Of a stretch of DNA of 42,944 bases, positions 15,858 through 24,922 are shown in pieces. The stretch's first letter is position 1. The number at the start of each line of letters is the position of its first letter. The stretch spans positions 1 to 42,944 of the forward strand of contig VRUI01000044.1 of NCBI GenBank assembly GCA_019456225.1, read 5' to 3'. The notes beneath the pieces are model-generated. The model was given only the letters and a program-made list of their open reading frames with translations, was not told the DNA's origin and made no database searches. The stretch is from Planctomycetota bacterium (GTDB lineage Bacteria > Planctomycetota > Phycisphaerae > Sedimentisphaerales > Anaerohalosphaeraceae). A program made the position numbers and the translations under genes.

Positions 15858-17510
15858 CTAGTTTCCAGTCAACGGAATATCTTTTGCAAATATGACCTTC
15901 GTCAGTTTATCTTTTAAAAAATTATATTCATAAATACCTGCTCCACCGCGTGGGGTTAAATAAACAATTGGCCTTCCAGCCAGCATACCCTCAAGGTAAA
16001 TAGAATTATAAAAATCCTTTTTTCGTACCAGATTTAATTTCTGATCGAATATTTTTAAAATGCTGTCAATTTTTACTGCGATGTGTTTGCTGTTGCATTT
16101 AACACTAGACCCGAATTTATTCTCATACTTCAACAACTCCCTGTCGCCGACATATAAAGCTGACTTGCTCTGCCAGACAGGCTTACCGTTAAACACTGCT
16201 AACAATCGAAGACAATAACCTTTGGTCATCACCGGAATTATGCGGTTATTTGTAATATCGATCTTCACAATGTCATTGGCGTCCTCAGCTAGAATCTCTT
16301 TGTCATTAAGCCAACAGAAATCCGAAACCTTATCCGTTTGCTTTAAAAATTTAAAGGTCTTGCAGTTATCGTAAGAAATAGCAAGTTGGTCTAAAGGTTC
16401 ATCATCAGCATCTTCAAGATCAAAAAAATCAAATCGCCAAAATGATACTGCAACCTTCTTAGAGTCCGGGCTCCATTTTAAAGTATCGACAAACCATTTA
16501 TTTTTTATTTCACGATTAACCTTATGCTCAAGACTGCCATTGGCGATCTCGTAATCGTGAAATATTTGGGGTTTAGATTCATCTGCAATATCGTCATCAG
16601 TTGTAACATTGACAAACAAACGATTCTTACCTAAGTTACTGTGCCACCAATACGGGCCTATATCATCACCGGGCAAAACCTTTACTATGCTATTATCTTT
16701 CAAGTCTATGACACATAACCAGTGGTCACGCTCATCAAAATACCTGCCTTCCTTATTTAATAAAGTTGCCATATAGCGTGAATCCGGACTGATCTGAATA
16801 TCATATCCGATAGAACGACCATCTGTCCCTTTAACTGCAGAATTTGCCAGCTGCTTGATAGAATATCCGCCGTCGATTTTCCATTCGGTTATTCCGAAAT
16901 GTTCTACAAATGTATAATACAAAGGATTTTGACAATCCTGACTGACCTTGAATTTATGAGAACTCAGGCAATCAACATGCCAAAACTTTGTCCGCTGAGG
17001 TTTGTATAGTTTTTCATCTGTTGAATATTTTACGGTATCGGCTAGAATTTTTTTTTCATATTCAACATCTGCAAAAAGCATCTTATAATCCATTGGGAAC
17101 GCGGCAAACACTTTCTTGCTTGAGCCATCAGAGATAAAAACCCTATTACCCTTTATGCTGATACTGCGATACGGGAAATCATCAAACCCCTTGACCACGA
17201 TATTGTATTGACCGGTATTGGTTTTGTCTTTTAAATATTTCAGAGTAAAAGTTTTTCCTACCCAATGCCGGCCGGACTTATTGTCTGAATGAGTGATTTC
17301 ATACGTCGTGATATTGCCGGGGTAAAGCCGCCACCAATTAGAAATATCTTCGCCGTTCTTAAAATCCTTGACAAAACGACTTTGTAAATATTTGATATGA
17401 TCCTCTTTGGTCAATTTGGGTTTGGGCGCAACTTTTGCATTATCCGCAGAAACCAAACCGGCAAAAGCTAAATAGCAGGAAACGATAACAATACTGAATA
17501 TTTTATCCAT
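15858..17510 (-). CDS. exported beta-propeller-like protein of unknown function
   Basis: This roughly 550-residue protein has a signal peptide (about 1-22, ending GLVSADNA). The middle carries TolB/DPP-IV-type propeller blades, recognisable by IQISPDSRYMATLL (about 240) and LKWSPDSKKVAVSFW (about 355). It also has scattered Trp and Tyr. The ATG at 17510 is preferred because GGAG lies eight bases before it; longer in-frame starts up to 17537 have worse spacing. The gene is A+T-richer than its neighbours. No catalytic residues are evident. It may be a sensor or scaffold, but its function is unknown. Confidence 0.65.
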   Translation of the reverse strand: MDKIFSIVIVSCYLAFAGLVSADNAKVAPKPKLTKEDHIKYLQSRFVKDFKNGEDISNWWRLYPGNITTYEITHSDNKSGRHWVGKTFTLKYLKDKTNTGQYNIVVKGFDDFPYRSISIKGNRVFISDGSSKKVFAAFPMDYKMLFADVEYEKKILADTVKYSTDEKLYKPQRTKFWHVDCLSSHKFKVSQDCQNPLYYTFVEHFGITEWKIDGGYSIKQLANSAVKGTDGRSIGYDIQISPDSRYMATLLNKEGRYFDERDHWLCVIDLKDNSIVKVLPGDDIGPYWWHSNLGKNRLFVNVTTDDDIADESKPQIFHDYEIANGSLEHKVNREIKNKWFVDTLKWSPDSKKVAVSFWRFDFFDLEDADDEPLDQLAISYDNCKTFKFLKQTDKVSDFCWLNDKEILAEDANDIVKIDITNNRIIPVMTKGYCLRLLAVFNGKPVWQSKSALYVGDRELLKYENKFGSSVKCNSKHIAVKIDSILKIFDQKLNLVRKKDFYNSIYLEGMLAGRPIVYLTPRGGAGIYEYNFLKDKLTKVIFAKDIPLTGN

Positions 17511-17626
17511 CAACATAACTCCGCTTTTTTTACACAAGACAAGCTCTTGAAATATCTTTCTACATATTTAGACTCAGACAAAAGAAAAATATTGCAAATA
17601 TTATTTTAGAAAAATAAATTCACTGC

Positions 17627-18289
17627 TTACGGTTTGCATGATTTGCATGGTCTTCTTCCTGTTTCTATTGCTTTTTGTCTTGTTGGGAATTGTATAGTTT
17701 TGTCTTTTTTCATTCTTTTTGCGAAGCTGCATTTTGAAGTGTGGAATACTTTGCTGTTGCTGGAGGCTAGCCAGGTTGTGTTTTTTGGGGCGGGTGTTTT
17801 GATCTCGATTGTTTTTTTAATATTTGGTTTTTTTATTGATTTTGTTTTTTCGGCCTTTTTGGCGAAACCCTTTTCGATAAGAACTGCGGCGACGCTGTTG
17901 GAGTCTGCGATGACGTCGGCGACCAGGCAGAAATCCTTGCCGCGCCGGATGTTTGCAAGCTTGATCTTTTTTGCATCTTTTAGAAAACCGTTCAGGAATT
18001 TTATGGCCTGGACCTGAAAGAATTTATTCGGGGCGCCCTGCTCTGCGACGATATCAGGCAGCTGCACGCCGGCAATGCGAACGGGAACATTCTCGCCGAT
18101 AATAGCCGGCCAACCCCTGACATCGCATCTGAATGAATATAAGTCTTCGCCCTTATGCACTTTGGAAACACTTGCCGCGCCATAATTTTTGAGATCCCTC
18201 TTTCGGGTACCGACCTGGTCGTAAGTGATCGCAGAAGAAAATGAACTGAATATGCAGATTGCGGCTATGGCGATTTTAAGATTACTCAT
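17627..18289 (-). CDS. exported SNase-fold protein with C-terminal Cys domain
   Basis: This 220-residue protein has a signal peptide (about 1-18), then a staphylococcal-nuclease-like OB fold (about 45-135; VPVRIAGVQLPDI and VAAVLIEKGFAKKA align with SNase strands and helix). A Lys-rich linker leads to a C-terminal HTSKCSFAKRM plus GRRPCKSCKP module of the kind that often follows SNase domains. In the catalytic positions, the Arg35 equivalent is kept (VRIAGV). The Asp40 equivalent appears as Gln, Glu43 as Asp, and Arg87 is not evident. The protein may therefore be a non-catalytic binder. I chose the ATG at 18289 because of the signal peptide and an upstream GGAGG. Confidence 0.7.
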   Translation of the reverse strand: MSNLKIAIAAICIFSSFSSAITYDQVGTRKRDLKNYGAASVSKVHKGEDLYSFRCDVRGWPAIIGENVPVRIAGVQLPDIVAEQGAPNKFFQVQAIKFLNGFLKDAKKIKLANIRRGKDFCLVADVIADSNSVAAVLIEKGFAKKAEKTKSIKKPNIKKTIEIKTPAPKNTTWLASSNSKVFHTSKCSFAKRMKKDKTIQFPTRQKAIETGRRPCKSCKP

Positions 18290-18407
18290 TATTAAATGTA
18301 CCTCCGGCAAAATTAATGGCGAATTTATGAACCTGTGAATGCCATTATATACAAATCGGAGTATTTTACAAGAAAAAATGCGGTAAACGTTCCTGGCGGT
18401 AGAAGAA

Positions 18408-18478
18408 CCACGAATTAACACCAATAAACACTAATAAAAAAAGAACTAACCACGGATTACACGGATTGACACGGATTT
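18408..18478. repeat. 10-bp-period tracts (unit like ACACGGATTG)
   Basis: CCACGAATTA, ACACCAATAA and ACACTAATAA are in phase. Eleven bases later come ACCACGGATT, ACACGGATTG and ACACGGATTT. The second set is the reverse-complement counterpart of the tract at 39179-39208. Confidence 0.6.
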
Positions 18479-18613
18479 TTTTTAAAATTTGGGTGGTTGT
18501 TGGAGATTGTTATGGTTTGTTATTTTGTAATGGTTATTTTGCTACAGAGGACAAAGAGAAAAAAAGAGAGATAAGAGAAAAGATAAAAATATGTGTGGGA
18601 CAATTTAACAAAA

Positions 18614-18644
18614 CGGGCCCGAAGTGTTTTTAACTTCGAGCCCG
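18614..18644 (-). terminator. intrinsic terminator after pckG
   Basis: The stem CGGGC-x-CGAAGT pairs with ACTTCG-x-GCCCG (11 pairs around one mismatch) with a 7-base loop. On the minus strand it is followed by a T-rich tail. It lies 28 bp after the pckG stop codon. Confidence 0.8.
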
Positions 18645-18671
18645 TCCTTTAATTACTGGTGATTTGATTGA

Positions 18672-20555
18672 TTACTTTTTGATCAGGTCGAACGGTGAGA
18701 TGTACTCGCCGTGTTTTGCTTTTGTGTCTTCGAGGCGTTTTCTTTGCGTGTCGAATGTTTCGTACATAATCGCCGGTGCGCTTGCGACAGTTTCCTTGTA
18801 GATCTTTTCGACTCTGTCGATCTTAGCAAGAAGCTCCGGAATACGAATCGTAAACTGCTCGACGTACTCGCCCTGTGTGTAATCGTGGCCGAGGTTGTCC
18901 TTGAACAGCGCGGCAAGGTCTTTGTACAGCGGGATGTAACCGGTAGGAGTTTCGATAGCGTCAACGTCACCGTTTACGCGAAGCTCTGCCCAGAGAAGCC
19001 AAACCTTCTTATCGAGAGGCGTGTTTAGGTACTGGCCCTCTTTGTTCTTGAGGAAATAGTTGACCGAGAAGATCGACGGAACATTGTCAAGACCGTCGGC
19101 GAAATCGATGTTGCTCTGGATGTACTTGCCCAGGGGAACCGAGATAAACGCCAGATTACTCATAAGGTCGAACTTGCGGACGCCTTCTGCGCCGAGTACG
19201 GCAGCGGTTGTTTCCGATTCGATCGAAGCACCTTTAAGGATGATGCCTTCTGTCCAGTTGAACGCCTGCTCGACGGGAACGCATGTGTCGCTGTCGCGAC
19301 CGCCGTAGAATATACCGCTTAGCGGTACGCCTTCCGGAGCGTCGGCAAGCGGGTCGCGGTTATCGAGTGATGAAATACCGACGGTGTAGCGTGCGTTCTT
19401 GTGCGATGCGGTGATCTCATTACCGTCTTCGTCTTTCTTACCGTATGTCCATTCGCCGCCGTGGTTTGTGCCTTTGGCCTGCGAAAGGTCTTCGCCCATA
19501 CCAAGCCACATCGGACGACCTTCGTCGGTGATCAGAACGTTACCGAAGATAACTTCGCCGGGAGTTGTCAGAGACTTGTATATCTCCGGGTCCTCTGTCG
19601 GGTTAACGTCGCGGATAATACCGAAGATGCCCTGCTCGACGTTGGCTACGCGAATTTCGCCGCCTTCCTTGCGGAGGTATGCGATGTCGTCGCCGACGAT
19701 GGTCTGGCCGGAGATCATCGAAGTCGAAGTCTTGCCGCATGCCGACGGGAATGCGCCTGCGAAATAGCTGACGCGTTTGTTTGGTCCGTGGGCACCCATT
19801 ACGAACATGTGCTCGGCGAGCCAGCCTTCGTTGGATGCCTTCTGGATACCCAGACGGAGTGCAAGCTTTTTGAGCCCGACAGTGTTGCCTGCGTACTGGG
19901 TGTTGGTCGAGTATACCTGGTTGTCTTCGAGGTCCATGTAGATGCGGCGTTTGTCGGTGTTGATCGAGACCTGGTTTTCGGTTTCGCCTTCGGTGTGTAT
20001 GAACTTGAAGAAGCCGTCCGAATCGCCGATCCTTTTGAACTGTTCGTAACCGGGGCGATAGAGAATGCTTTCGCTGTGGACTACATAAGGCGAGTCGGTA
20101 ACCTGAACGCATGATATCGAGAATTTGGAGTTGATCGGGCCAAGGCAGAAGAATGCGACGAGCATTTGTTTGCCCTTCATGGAACCGGCCAGGATTGACC
20201 TTACGTCTTCGACGCCTTCTTTTTTGTCGATCTGACTGAGGTTCTTGCCCAGCTTCATTTCAGGAGTAACTAGATATTTGGTTCGTTTAGGATCGCGTGC
20301 CTGGTCATTGTAACCATCGAAATGGAATGTGTGGCCTTCTGCCGCCAGCTTTGTTTCGCCGCCGCCGTTGAGTGCCATCTGGCGGATCGCTTCGATATCT
20401 TCTTTAGCATCGGTGCAAACCATGACCGAATCCGGCTGACAAAGCTCAACTGCATCTGCGACAAAATCGTGCATCAGCGGGTTGGCGATTGTCATTAGCT
20501 TATCAAAATTGTCTGCCGACATTTTTGCCTGTAATACCTCTTTAGTGTTTTTCAC
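18672..20555 (-). CDS. pckG: phosphoenolpyruvate carboxykinase (GTP)
   Basis: PEPCK interconverts oxaloacetate plus GTP with PEP, CO2 and GDP. It serves gluconeogenesis, or anaplerosis in anaerobes. The 627 residues are full length for the GTP type. The GTP-class P-loop AFPSACGKTS (268-277) contains the reactive Cys273, followed by VGDDIAYLR (about 287). The active-site block GYEQFKRIG and the C-terminal NYFLKN are also typical. The predicted start is GTG at 20555 with GGAC just upstream; ATG at residue 12 is an alternative. It is monocistronic, with a consensus promoter about 180 bp upstream and a strong terminator. Confidence 0.95.
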   Translation of the reverse strand: MKNTKEVLQAKMSADNFDKLMTIANPLMHDFVADAVELCQPDSVMVCTDAKEDIEAIRQMALNGGGETKLAAEGHTFHFDGYNDQARDPKRTKYLVTPEMKLGKNLSQIDKKEGVEDVRSILAGSMKGKQMLVAFFCLGPINSKFSISCVQVTDSPYVVHSESILYRPGYEQFKRIGDSDGFFKFIHTEGETENQVSINTDKRRIYMDLEDNQVYSTNTQYAGNTVGLKKLALRLGIQKASNEGWLAEHMFVMGAHGPNKRVSYFAGAFPSACGKTSTSMISGQTIVGDDIAYLRKEGGEIRVANVEQGIFGIIRDVNPTEDPEIYKSLTTPGEVIFGNVLITDEGRPMWLGMGEDLSQAKGTNHGGEWTYGKKDEDGNEITASHKNARYTVGISSLDNRDPLADAPEGVPLSGIFYGGRDSDTCVPVEQAFNWTEGIILKGASIESETTAAVLGAEGVRKFDLMSNLAFISVPLGKYIQSNIDFADGLDNVPSIFSVNYFLKNKEGQYLNTPLDKKVWLLWAELRVNGDVDAIETPTGYIPLYKDLAALFKDNLGHDYTQGEYVEQFTIRIPELLAKIDRVEKIYKETVASAPAIMYETFDTQRKRLEDTKAKHGEYISPFDLIKK

Positions 20556-20633
20556 TGTCCGTAACTGCCCTTTCTGATTTATTACTGCTTATTAGTTTCT
20601 GGTTTTTGCTCTTAATTATCACTACATAAAACA

Positions 20634-20653
20634 ATCCGGTACAAAAGCCGGAT
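20634..20653 (-). promoter_or_regulatory. leader hairpin, possible attenuator of pckG
   Basis: ATCCGG/CCGGAT with an 8-base loop is followed on the minus strand by TGTTTTATG. It lies about 80 nt before the pckG start and about 80 nt after the predicted transcription start. The stem is short, so termination would be weak. It could alternatively end a small leader RNA. Confidence 0.4.
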
Positions 20654-20737
20654 CACTAACCGCGAAAACCAATTTTCATGCCCAAAAAGCTGACCACGAG
20701 TCGCCAGGGCGATAAAGCCGTACGCAAAAACCAGTGG

Positions 20738-20766
20738 ATTATACCGGCTCGGTAGCCGATGGTCAA
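20738..20766 (-). promoter_or_regulatory. consensus sigma70 promoter for pckG
   Basis: On the minus strand, TTGACC (20761-20766) and TATAAT (20738-20743) are separated by exactly 17 bp. The spacer contains CGGCTACCGAGCCG, an imperfect dyad that might bind a regulator. Confidence 0.75.
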
Positions 20767-21007
20767 GAGTTTTTTTGGCTAGCAAAGAGATGTGGCGTAT
20801 CGACTTTGACTGGAATTCCGTCATATCGTAAAATAAGGCATCCATTGGGTGTACAGGCCTTTTAATTCGGCAGTGCGCCCGTTTAGCACATAAAAGTATA
20901 AAATTGAAAAGATTTTTGAAACCAAAGTGCGATCCTTACGTCTTTATATTAGTATGTTGGTTTTACAGGGAATAAATGGGAAATTTCTAACGAAAGGAGC
21001 AGCTTAA

Positions 21008-22555
21008 ATGCGTACATGGAAAACAATATCTCTTATCACTGCTTTATTATGTTTATGCGGGATGGCCTGCGGAATGTCTTCGGAGGATTTTGGTCCGGAC
21101 AGCCTGATCGGTCATCCGACCATCGCTCAGCCGGACTGGCCGACGGGAATCGTTGAAGTGCCAAGGCATCCGTCGCGGGTCTATTCATGCGATGAAACCT
21201 TTTATTTCAAGGCAAGTCCCAAACAAGTCAATCAATTGATCGCCCAGTTTTCCAAGGCAAGATTGCGTGACCATGAGGTCTTTATCAAAGCGAACAAACC
21301 CAAAGTAAAATCCTTTCGCAAAATAGAAATCGGTTACAATGCAAGTCTTAAGATCACCAGCGGATTAGCAAGGCATTTCCTAAAGAAAATAAATCCTACA
21401 GAAACTTTGGACCCTGTCCTGACCATCTACGTCGACGGCGACGCTGGTTGGGTTCGTGACCTTAAAATCCCCGACAATATCATCCTGAATTCGGAGATCG
21501 ATGGGATTGTCAATAAAGGTAAAAGAACGAAACCAAAACGCTCTGCTCTGTATGGACAGTTGCAGTTTAAAGATTCTCCTGGGCCGGAAGATTTCATGAG
21601 AGGACTGCGCACTAAGATAACTCTATGGGAAAAAGGCAACCCGAAATGTTTTAAGCTGACTAATGCAAAGCTTGACGGTTTTTTTAGTATTGCCCTGTCG
21701 GATAAGGAACTAGCCGACATTATATCCGGCAAAAGTCAACTCAGGATCACGTTGGGGAATTGGCTGACCAAAGCCGCAAAAAATGATCTCATCTTTCAAC
21801 CAGCAATGCTTGGCGAAAAAAATAAAGTAAAACCTTTCATAATCGACCGTCCGCAATTCTACTACGGCCGCATTCTTTTTGAAGACGGCACACCGCCCCT
21901 ATTGAACCCGCTCCCTTGGCCCGGCGCCGAGATCAGTGTTGATTTTTCGTATGCCGGCAGCCCAAGAATCGATGGGAAGGGATTCTTTAAGGTTTTCTTC
22001 ACGGAGGAGCAGTACAAAAAGTTAATGGCCAAAAGAGGCAGGAGAAACATATACATTCCAAGTTATACCAGAAAAAATAACGCCTCGGCAAAACATATTT
22101 TCCCGGTAAGCCTTTTGTCAAAAGACAAAAACAAAGCCGGCGTTATAAGAATCCCGAGACCGGTGATACCTGCAAGCCTAAGTAAAATATTCAAGGAAGA
22201 CAAAAACGGAAACTTTATTCTGTACGTCAGCAATCAGAGTACCACTGTAAATCCGATTGATATAAAAGTGTTTATTGACAATAAGAAAGTCATCGACCGG
22301 GATTTCGATGTTAAAGGTAAACGCACTGTACAGCATAACTGGATTCCGTTTCGTTTCAAGGCAAGCCCGGGCAGTTACAGTTTGCAGGTTAAGTCTAAAA
22401 AAGGCAAAGCAGTTTTGAATGCAACATTTAAGATCACCGGCAAAAACTGGGCTGTGATCGATTACTGGTACTTTCCAACGGTAAGCGGAAGCGACAGCCA
22501 GACTCCAGCGGAATTTTCATTTAATATCGAGAAAAAACCTATTCTGTTTAAATAA
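21008..22555 (+). CDS. large exported protein of unknown function
   Basis: This 515-residue protein has a signal peptide (about 1-22, ending CGMACGM). The rest is soluble, rich in Lys and aromatic residues, and predicted by eye to be mostly beta. Residues about 55-110 (FYFKASPKQVNQLIAQFSKA) may be a small alpha/beta domain. The C-terminal part (about 390-480) looks Ig-like, with SNQSTTVNPIDIKVFIDNKK and ASPGSYSLQVKSKKGK. GAAAGGAG precedes the ATG by eight bases. I recognise no family or catalytic motif. It is convergent with the feo operon and probably a single-gene transcript. Confidence 0.65.
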   Translation: MRTWKTISLITALLCLCGMACGMSSEDFGPDSLIGHPTIAQPDWPTGIVEVPRHPSRVYSCDETFYFKASPKQVNQLIAQFSKARLRDHEVFIKANKPKVKSFRKIEIGYNASLKITSGLARHFLKKINPTETLDPVLTIYVDGDAGWVRDLKIPDNIILNSEIDGIVNKGKRTKPKRSALYGQLQFKDSPGPEDFMRGLRTKITLWEKGNPKCFKLTNAKLDGFFSIALSDKELADIISGKSQLRITLGNWLTKAAKNDLIFQPAMLGEKNKVKPFIIDRPQFYYGRILFEDGTPPLLNPLPWPGAEISVDFSYAGSPRIDGKGFFKVFFTEEQYKKLMAKRGRRNIYIPSYTRKNNASAKHIFPVSLLSKDKNKAGVIRIPRPVIPASLSKIFKEDKNGNFILYVSNQSTTVNPIDIKVFIDNKKVIDRDFDVKGKRTVQHNWIPFRFKASPGSYSLQVKSKKGKAVLNATFKITGKNWAVIDYWYFPTVSGSDSQTPAEFSFNIEKKPILFK

Positions 22556-22570
22556 ACATTAACATTCGAG

Positions 22571-22768
22571 TTATGCCTTTGGCCCATCGCACTGCGACGC
22601 ATCGTCATCGGGCGACTGGTTCGATCCGTCTTTTTGGTTTGATTGACACCCGCCGCATTTTCCCGAACAGCCGCCTTCGTCATCAGAGTTTAGCTGCCTG
22701 ATGAAAGCCCATATTACGCAGAATGCTGCGAAAGCTACGGTTATTGCCGCTATTATATTTTCGAGCAT
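22571..22768 (-). CDS. FeoB-associated Cys-rich membrane protein
   Basis: This 65-residue protein has one N-terminal membrane helix (about 4-25). The cytoplasmic tail holds CSGKCGGC (about 34-41), then a Ser/Asp/Gln-rich end with a last Cys. It matches the small FeoB-associated Cys-rich proteins encoded after feoB in many anaerobes; their role in ferrous iron uptake is not settled. It begins 12 bp after the feoB stop codon, so it is almost certainly cotranscribed. Confidence 0.85.
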   Translation of the reverse strand: MLENIIAAITVAFAAFCVIWAFIRQLNSDDEGGCSGKCGGCQSNQKDGSNQSPDDDASQCDGPKA

Positions 22769-22780
22769 CTGTAAACTTTC

Positions 22781-24853
22781 CTAGCTAAACAGCGATCCGA
22801 CCTGGTAAACTATTACTGTTATAATATATGCTATTGTCGTCAGCCCCGTGAACTGGAATATCGCCCACTTCCAGGAATTTGTTTCTCGTCTGCATATCGC
22901 CAGGGTTGCCACGCATGGCGCGCTTATCAGACAAAACAGCATCACGCAAAAACCCTGCAGCGGCGTATAATTATCCCGCAGTTTTGTGCGGAGCGCATCC
23001 ATCCCCTCTCCGGAATCGCCGACAGAAAAGACGATCCCCATCTGCGCAACGAATACTTCCTTAGCCGCCAGCGCCCCGACAAGTGCCGTCCCGATGCGGT
23101 AATCAAAACCCATCGGTTCAATGAGCGGCTCCATCGCAGTACCGGCCCTGCCGGCAATAGACGTTCGCAGCTGCAACTGCTGTGCCTGTTTTTCATCGAG
23201 GCCGGCCAGTTTATCGGCGCCTGCTTTCGGGTAACTCGTCAATGCCCACATTACTATCGAGATCGCCAGGATCACCGTGCCTGCTTTTTTCAGGTACAGC
23301 CAGCTTCGTTCCCACATGTGTATCAGCAAACCTCTGGCCGTTGGCATTCTATAGGGCGGCAGCTCCATAAGGAACACGCCCGTCTCGCCGCGCAGCAAAG
23401 TTTTTCTCAGTATCAGTGCAAGCAGGATAGCCAGGGACACACCTATCACATATATCAGCCACATCATAAATGCCTTTTGCCCGCTGGACGTAAAGAACGC
23501 CGGGATTATCAGGGCGTATATCGGCAGCCTCGCTCCGCAGCTCATCAGCGGCAGTATCATGATCGTCGCCAGGCGGCTTTTGCGGTCGTCGAGAATCCTT
23601 GTTCCCATGATCGCAGGCACCGAACAGCCGAACCCGATCATCATCGGTATAAAGCTTCGCCCGTGCAGGCCGACCTTCTTCATGACACGATCCATCAAAA
23701 ATGCCGCGCGCGCCATATATCCGGAATCTTCCAGCACCGCGATACCGAGGAACAACAGAATGATATTCGGTAAAAACACAACCACCCCGCCGACTCCGCC
23801 GATGATACCGTCAACTATCAGTGACCTCAGAGGACTTTCAGAACCTTGTTCCCAAAATCCGGACACGAATCCGCCAAGCCATCCGAAACCGTTTTCAATA
23901 AGTTTCATCATGGGTTCGCCGGCTGAAAAGGTCATTTTAAAAACCAAAAACATCATCAGAAGAAATATCGGCAACCCGAAGAGCCGGTTCAGCAGTACCA
24001 TGTCTATAAGATCGCTGATCTGGTGGCGCTGCTGGACTGTGTGCTTGACGGCTTGTTCGTAAACGCCGGACACAAAACCATAACGCTTTTCGGCGACGAT
24101 TACCTCCGGGGCATCGCCGTATATCTTTTCGATATTTTTAATACCTCCAGCGGTTGCGTCGAGAACTTCCTGTTTGTGGCTCAGGGCGATGATCTCCTTG
24201 TCCTGTTCGAGGAGTTTAAGGCTGAGCCAGCGCCTGCCGTATTTCTCGGCAAGGGCGTGTTCCATATCCACAAGCGGCTCGATCTTTGCAAGTTCTTTTT
24301 CGATGTCCTCGCCGTAGGTAACTCTTACACGGTCTGGCTGGGCAGATGGCTCTTCTTCGGCTTTTGCGATTATCGCTTCAAGCAGCTCATTTATACCCTT
24401 GCCCTTGGAGCCGACCGTCGAAATTGTATGGGCGTTAAAAAATGTTCCGATCTTTTCGTTGTCAAACAGGTAGCCCTGCTTTTTTGCAAGATCGCTCATG
24501 TTCAAAGCCAGCACCAGCGGAACGTTCAACTCCAGCAACTGGGTAGCCAGGTATAGGTTTCTTTCGAGGTTGCTCGAATCGACAACAGCTACTACGACAT
24601 CGGGATGTTCGCTGACGATAAAGTCGCGCGCGACGATCTCTTCGATCGAGTACGCCGTCAGGCTGTATGTGCCGGGAAGGTCTACGAAAAGAATTTCATA
24701 ACCATTGTATTTGCAGGTGCCTTCTTTTTTCTCGACGGTTACGCCGGCATAGTTGCCGACATGCTGGCGCGCTCCTGTCAAAGCATTAAAGATAGTCGTC
24801 TTGCCGCTGTTAGGGTTACCGGCAAGCGCGACTGTTAGTTTCTTCTTTTTCAT
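22781..24853 (-). CDS. feoB: ferrous iron transporter FeoB
   Basis: FeoB takes up Fe(II) across the inner membrane using an N-terminal GTPase. The 690 residues show G1 GNPNSGKTT (about 12-20), G3 DLPG (about 58-61), G4 NMSD (about 118-121), then the helical GDI region. The membrane part has the two Gate motifs with their Cys residues: GFGCSVPAIMGTR, and CGARLPIYALI together with MSCG. No FeoA or FeoC domain is attached; FeoA is instead fused to the upstream regulator. It is the second gene of an iron operon, after a 66-bp spacer that contains a 7-bp-period tract. Confidence 0.97.
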   Translation of the reverse strand: MKKKKLTVALAGNPNSGKTTIFNALTGARQHVGNYAGVTVEKKEGTCKYNGYEILFVDLPGTYSLTAYSIEEIVARDFIVSEHPDVVVAVVDSSNLERNLYLATQLLELNVPLVLALNMSDLAKKQGYLFDNEKIGTFFNAHTISTVGSKGKGINELLEAIIAKAEEEPSAQPDRVRVTYGEDIEKELAKIEPLVDMEHALAEKYGRRWLSLKLLEQDKEIIALSHKQEVLDATAGGIKNIEKIYGDAPEVIVAEKRYGFVSGVYEQAVKHTVQQRHQISDLIDMVLLNRLFGLPIFLLMMFLVFKMTFSAGEPMMKLIENGFGWLGGFVSGFWEQGSESPLRSLIVDGIIGGVGGVVVFLPNIILLFLGIAVLEDSGYMARAAFLMDRVMKKVGLHGRSFIPMMIGFGCSVPAIMGTRILDDRKSRLATIMILPLMSCGARLPIYALIIPAFFTSSGQKAFMMWLIYVIGVSLAILLALILRKTLLRGETGVFLMELPPYRMPTARGLLIHMWERSWLYLKKAGTVILAISIVMWALTSYPKAGADKLAGLDEKQAQQLQLRTSIAGRAGTAMEPLIEPMGFDYRIGTALVGALAAKEVFVAQMGIVFSVGDSGEGMDALRTKLRDNYTPLQGFCVMLFCLISAPCVATLAICRRETNSWKWAIFQFTGLTTIAYIITVIVYQVGSLFS

Positions 24854-24887
24854 ATTTGTTTATTCCCGAAAAGCCGGTGCAACACCT

Positions 24888-24922
24888 CGACTTACGACTG
24901 ACGACTTACCACTTACGAGTTA
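24888..24922. repeat. 7-bp-period tract (unit CGACTTA)
   Basis: Five in-phase heptamers, CGACTTA, CGACTGA, CGACTTA, CCACTTA and CGAGTTA, fill the spacer between the dtxR-type gene and feoB. The tract overlaps the stop codon of the regulator at 24920-24922. Confidence 0.7.

Larger units (their letters stand above)
18290..18671. other. intergenic region with 10-bp-period tracts and pckG terminator
   Basis: This gap of about 380 bp holds two 10-bp-period tracts (18408-18437 and 18449-18478) and a purine-rich stretch, roughly 18541-18595, made of AGAG/AAGAG words. The pckG terminator is at 18614-18644. I see no gene. Confidence 0.6.
20556..21007. other. divergent region with pckG promoter and leader
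   Basis: This 452-bp gap holds the pckG promoter (20738-20766) and a leader of about 175 nt that includes the hairpin at 20634-20653. The right half (20870-21000) is A+T-rich upstream sequence for the next gene, with no clear signals. A 77-codon frame at 20612-20845 overlaps the promoter and is not accepted as a gene. Confidence 0.55.

Noticed and set aside
20612-20845. 77-codon minus-strand frame between pckG and the next gene
   Set aside because: It runs through the consensus pckG promoter and leader, lacks a ribosome binding site and resembles no protein.
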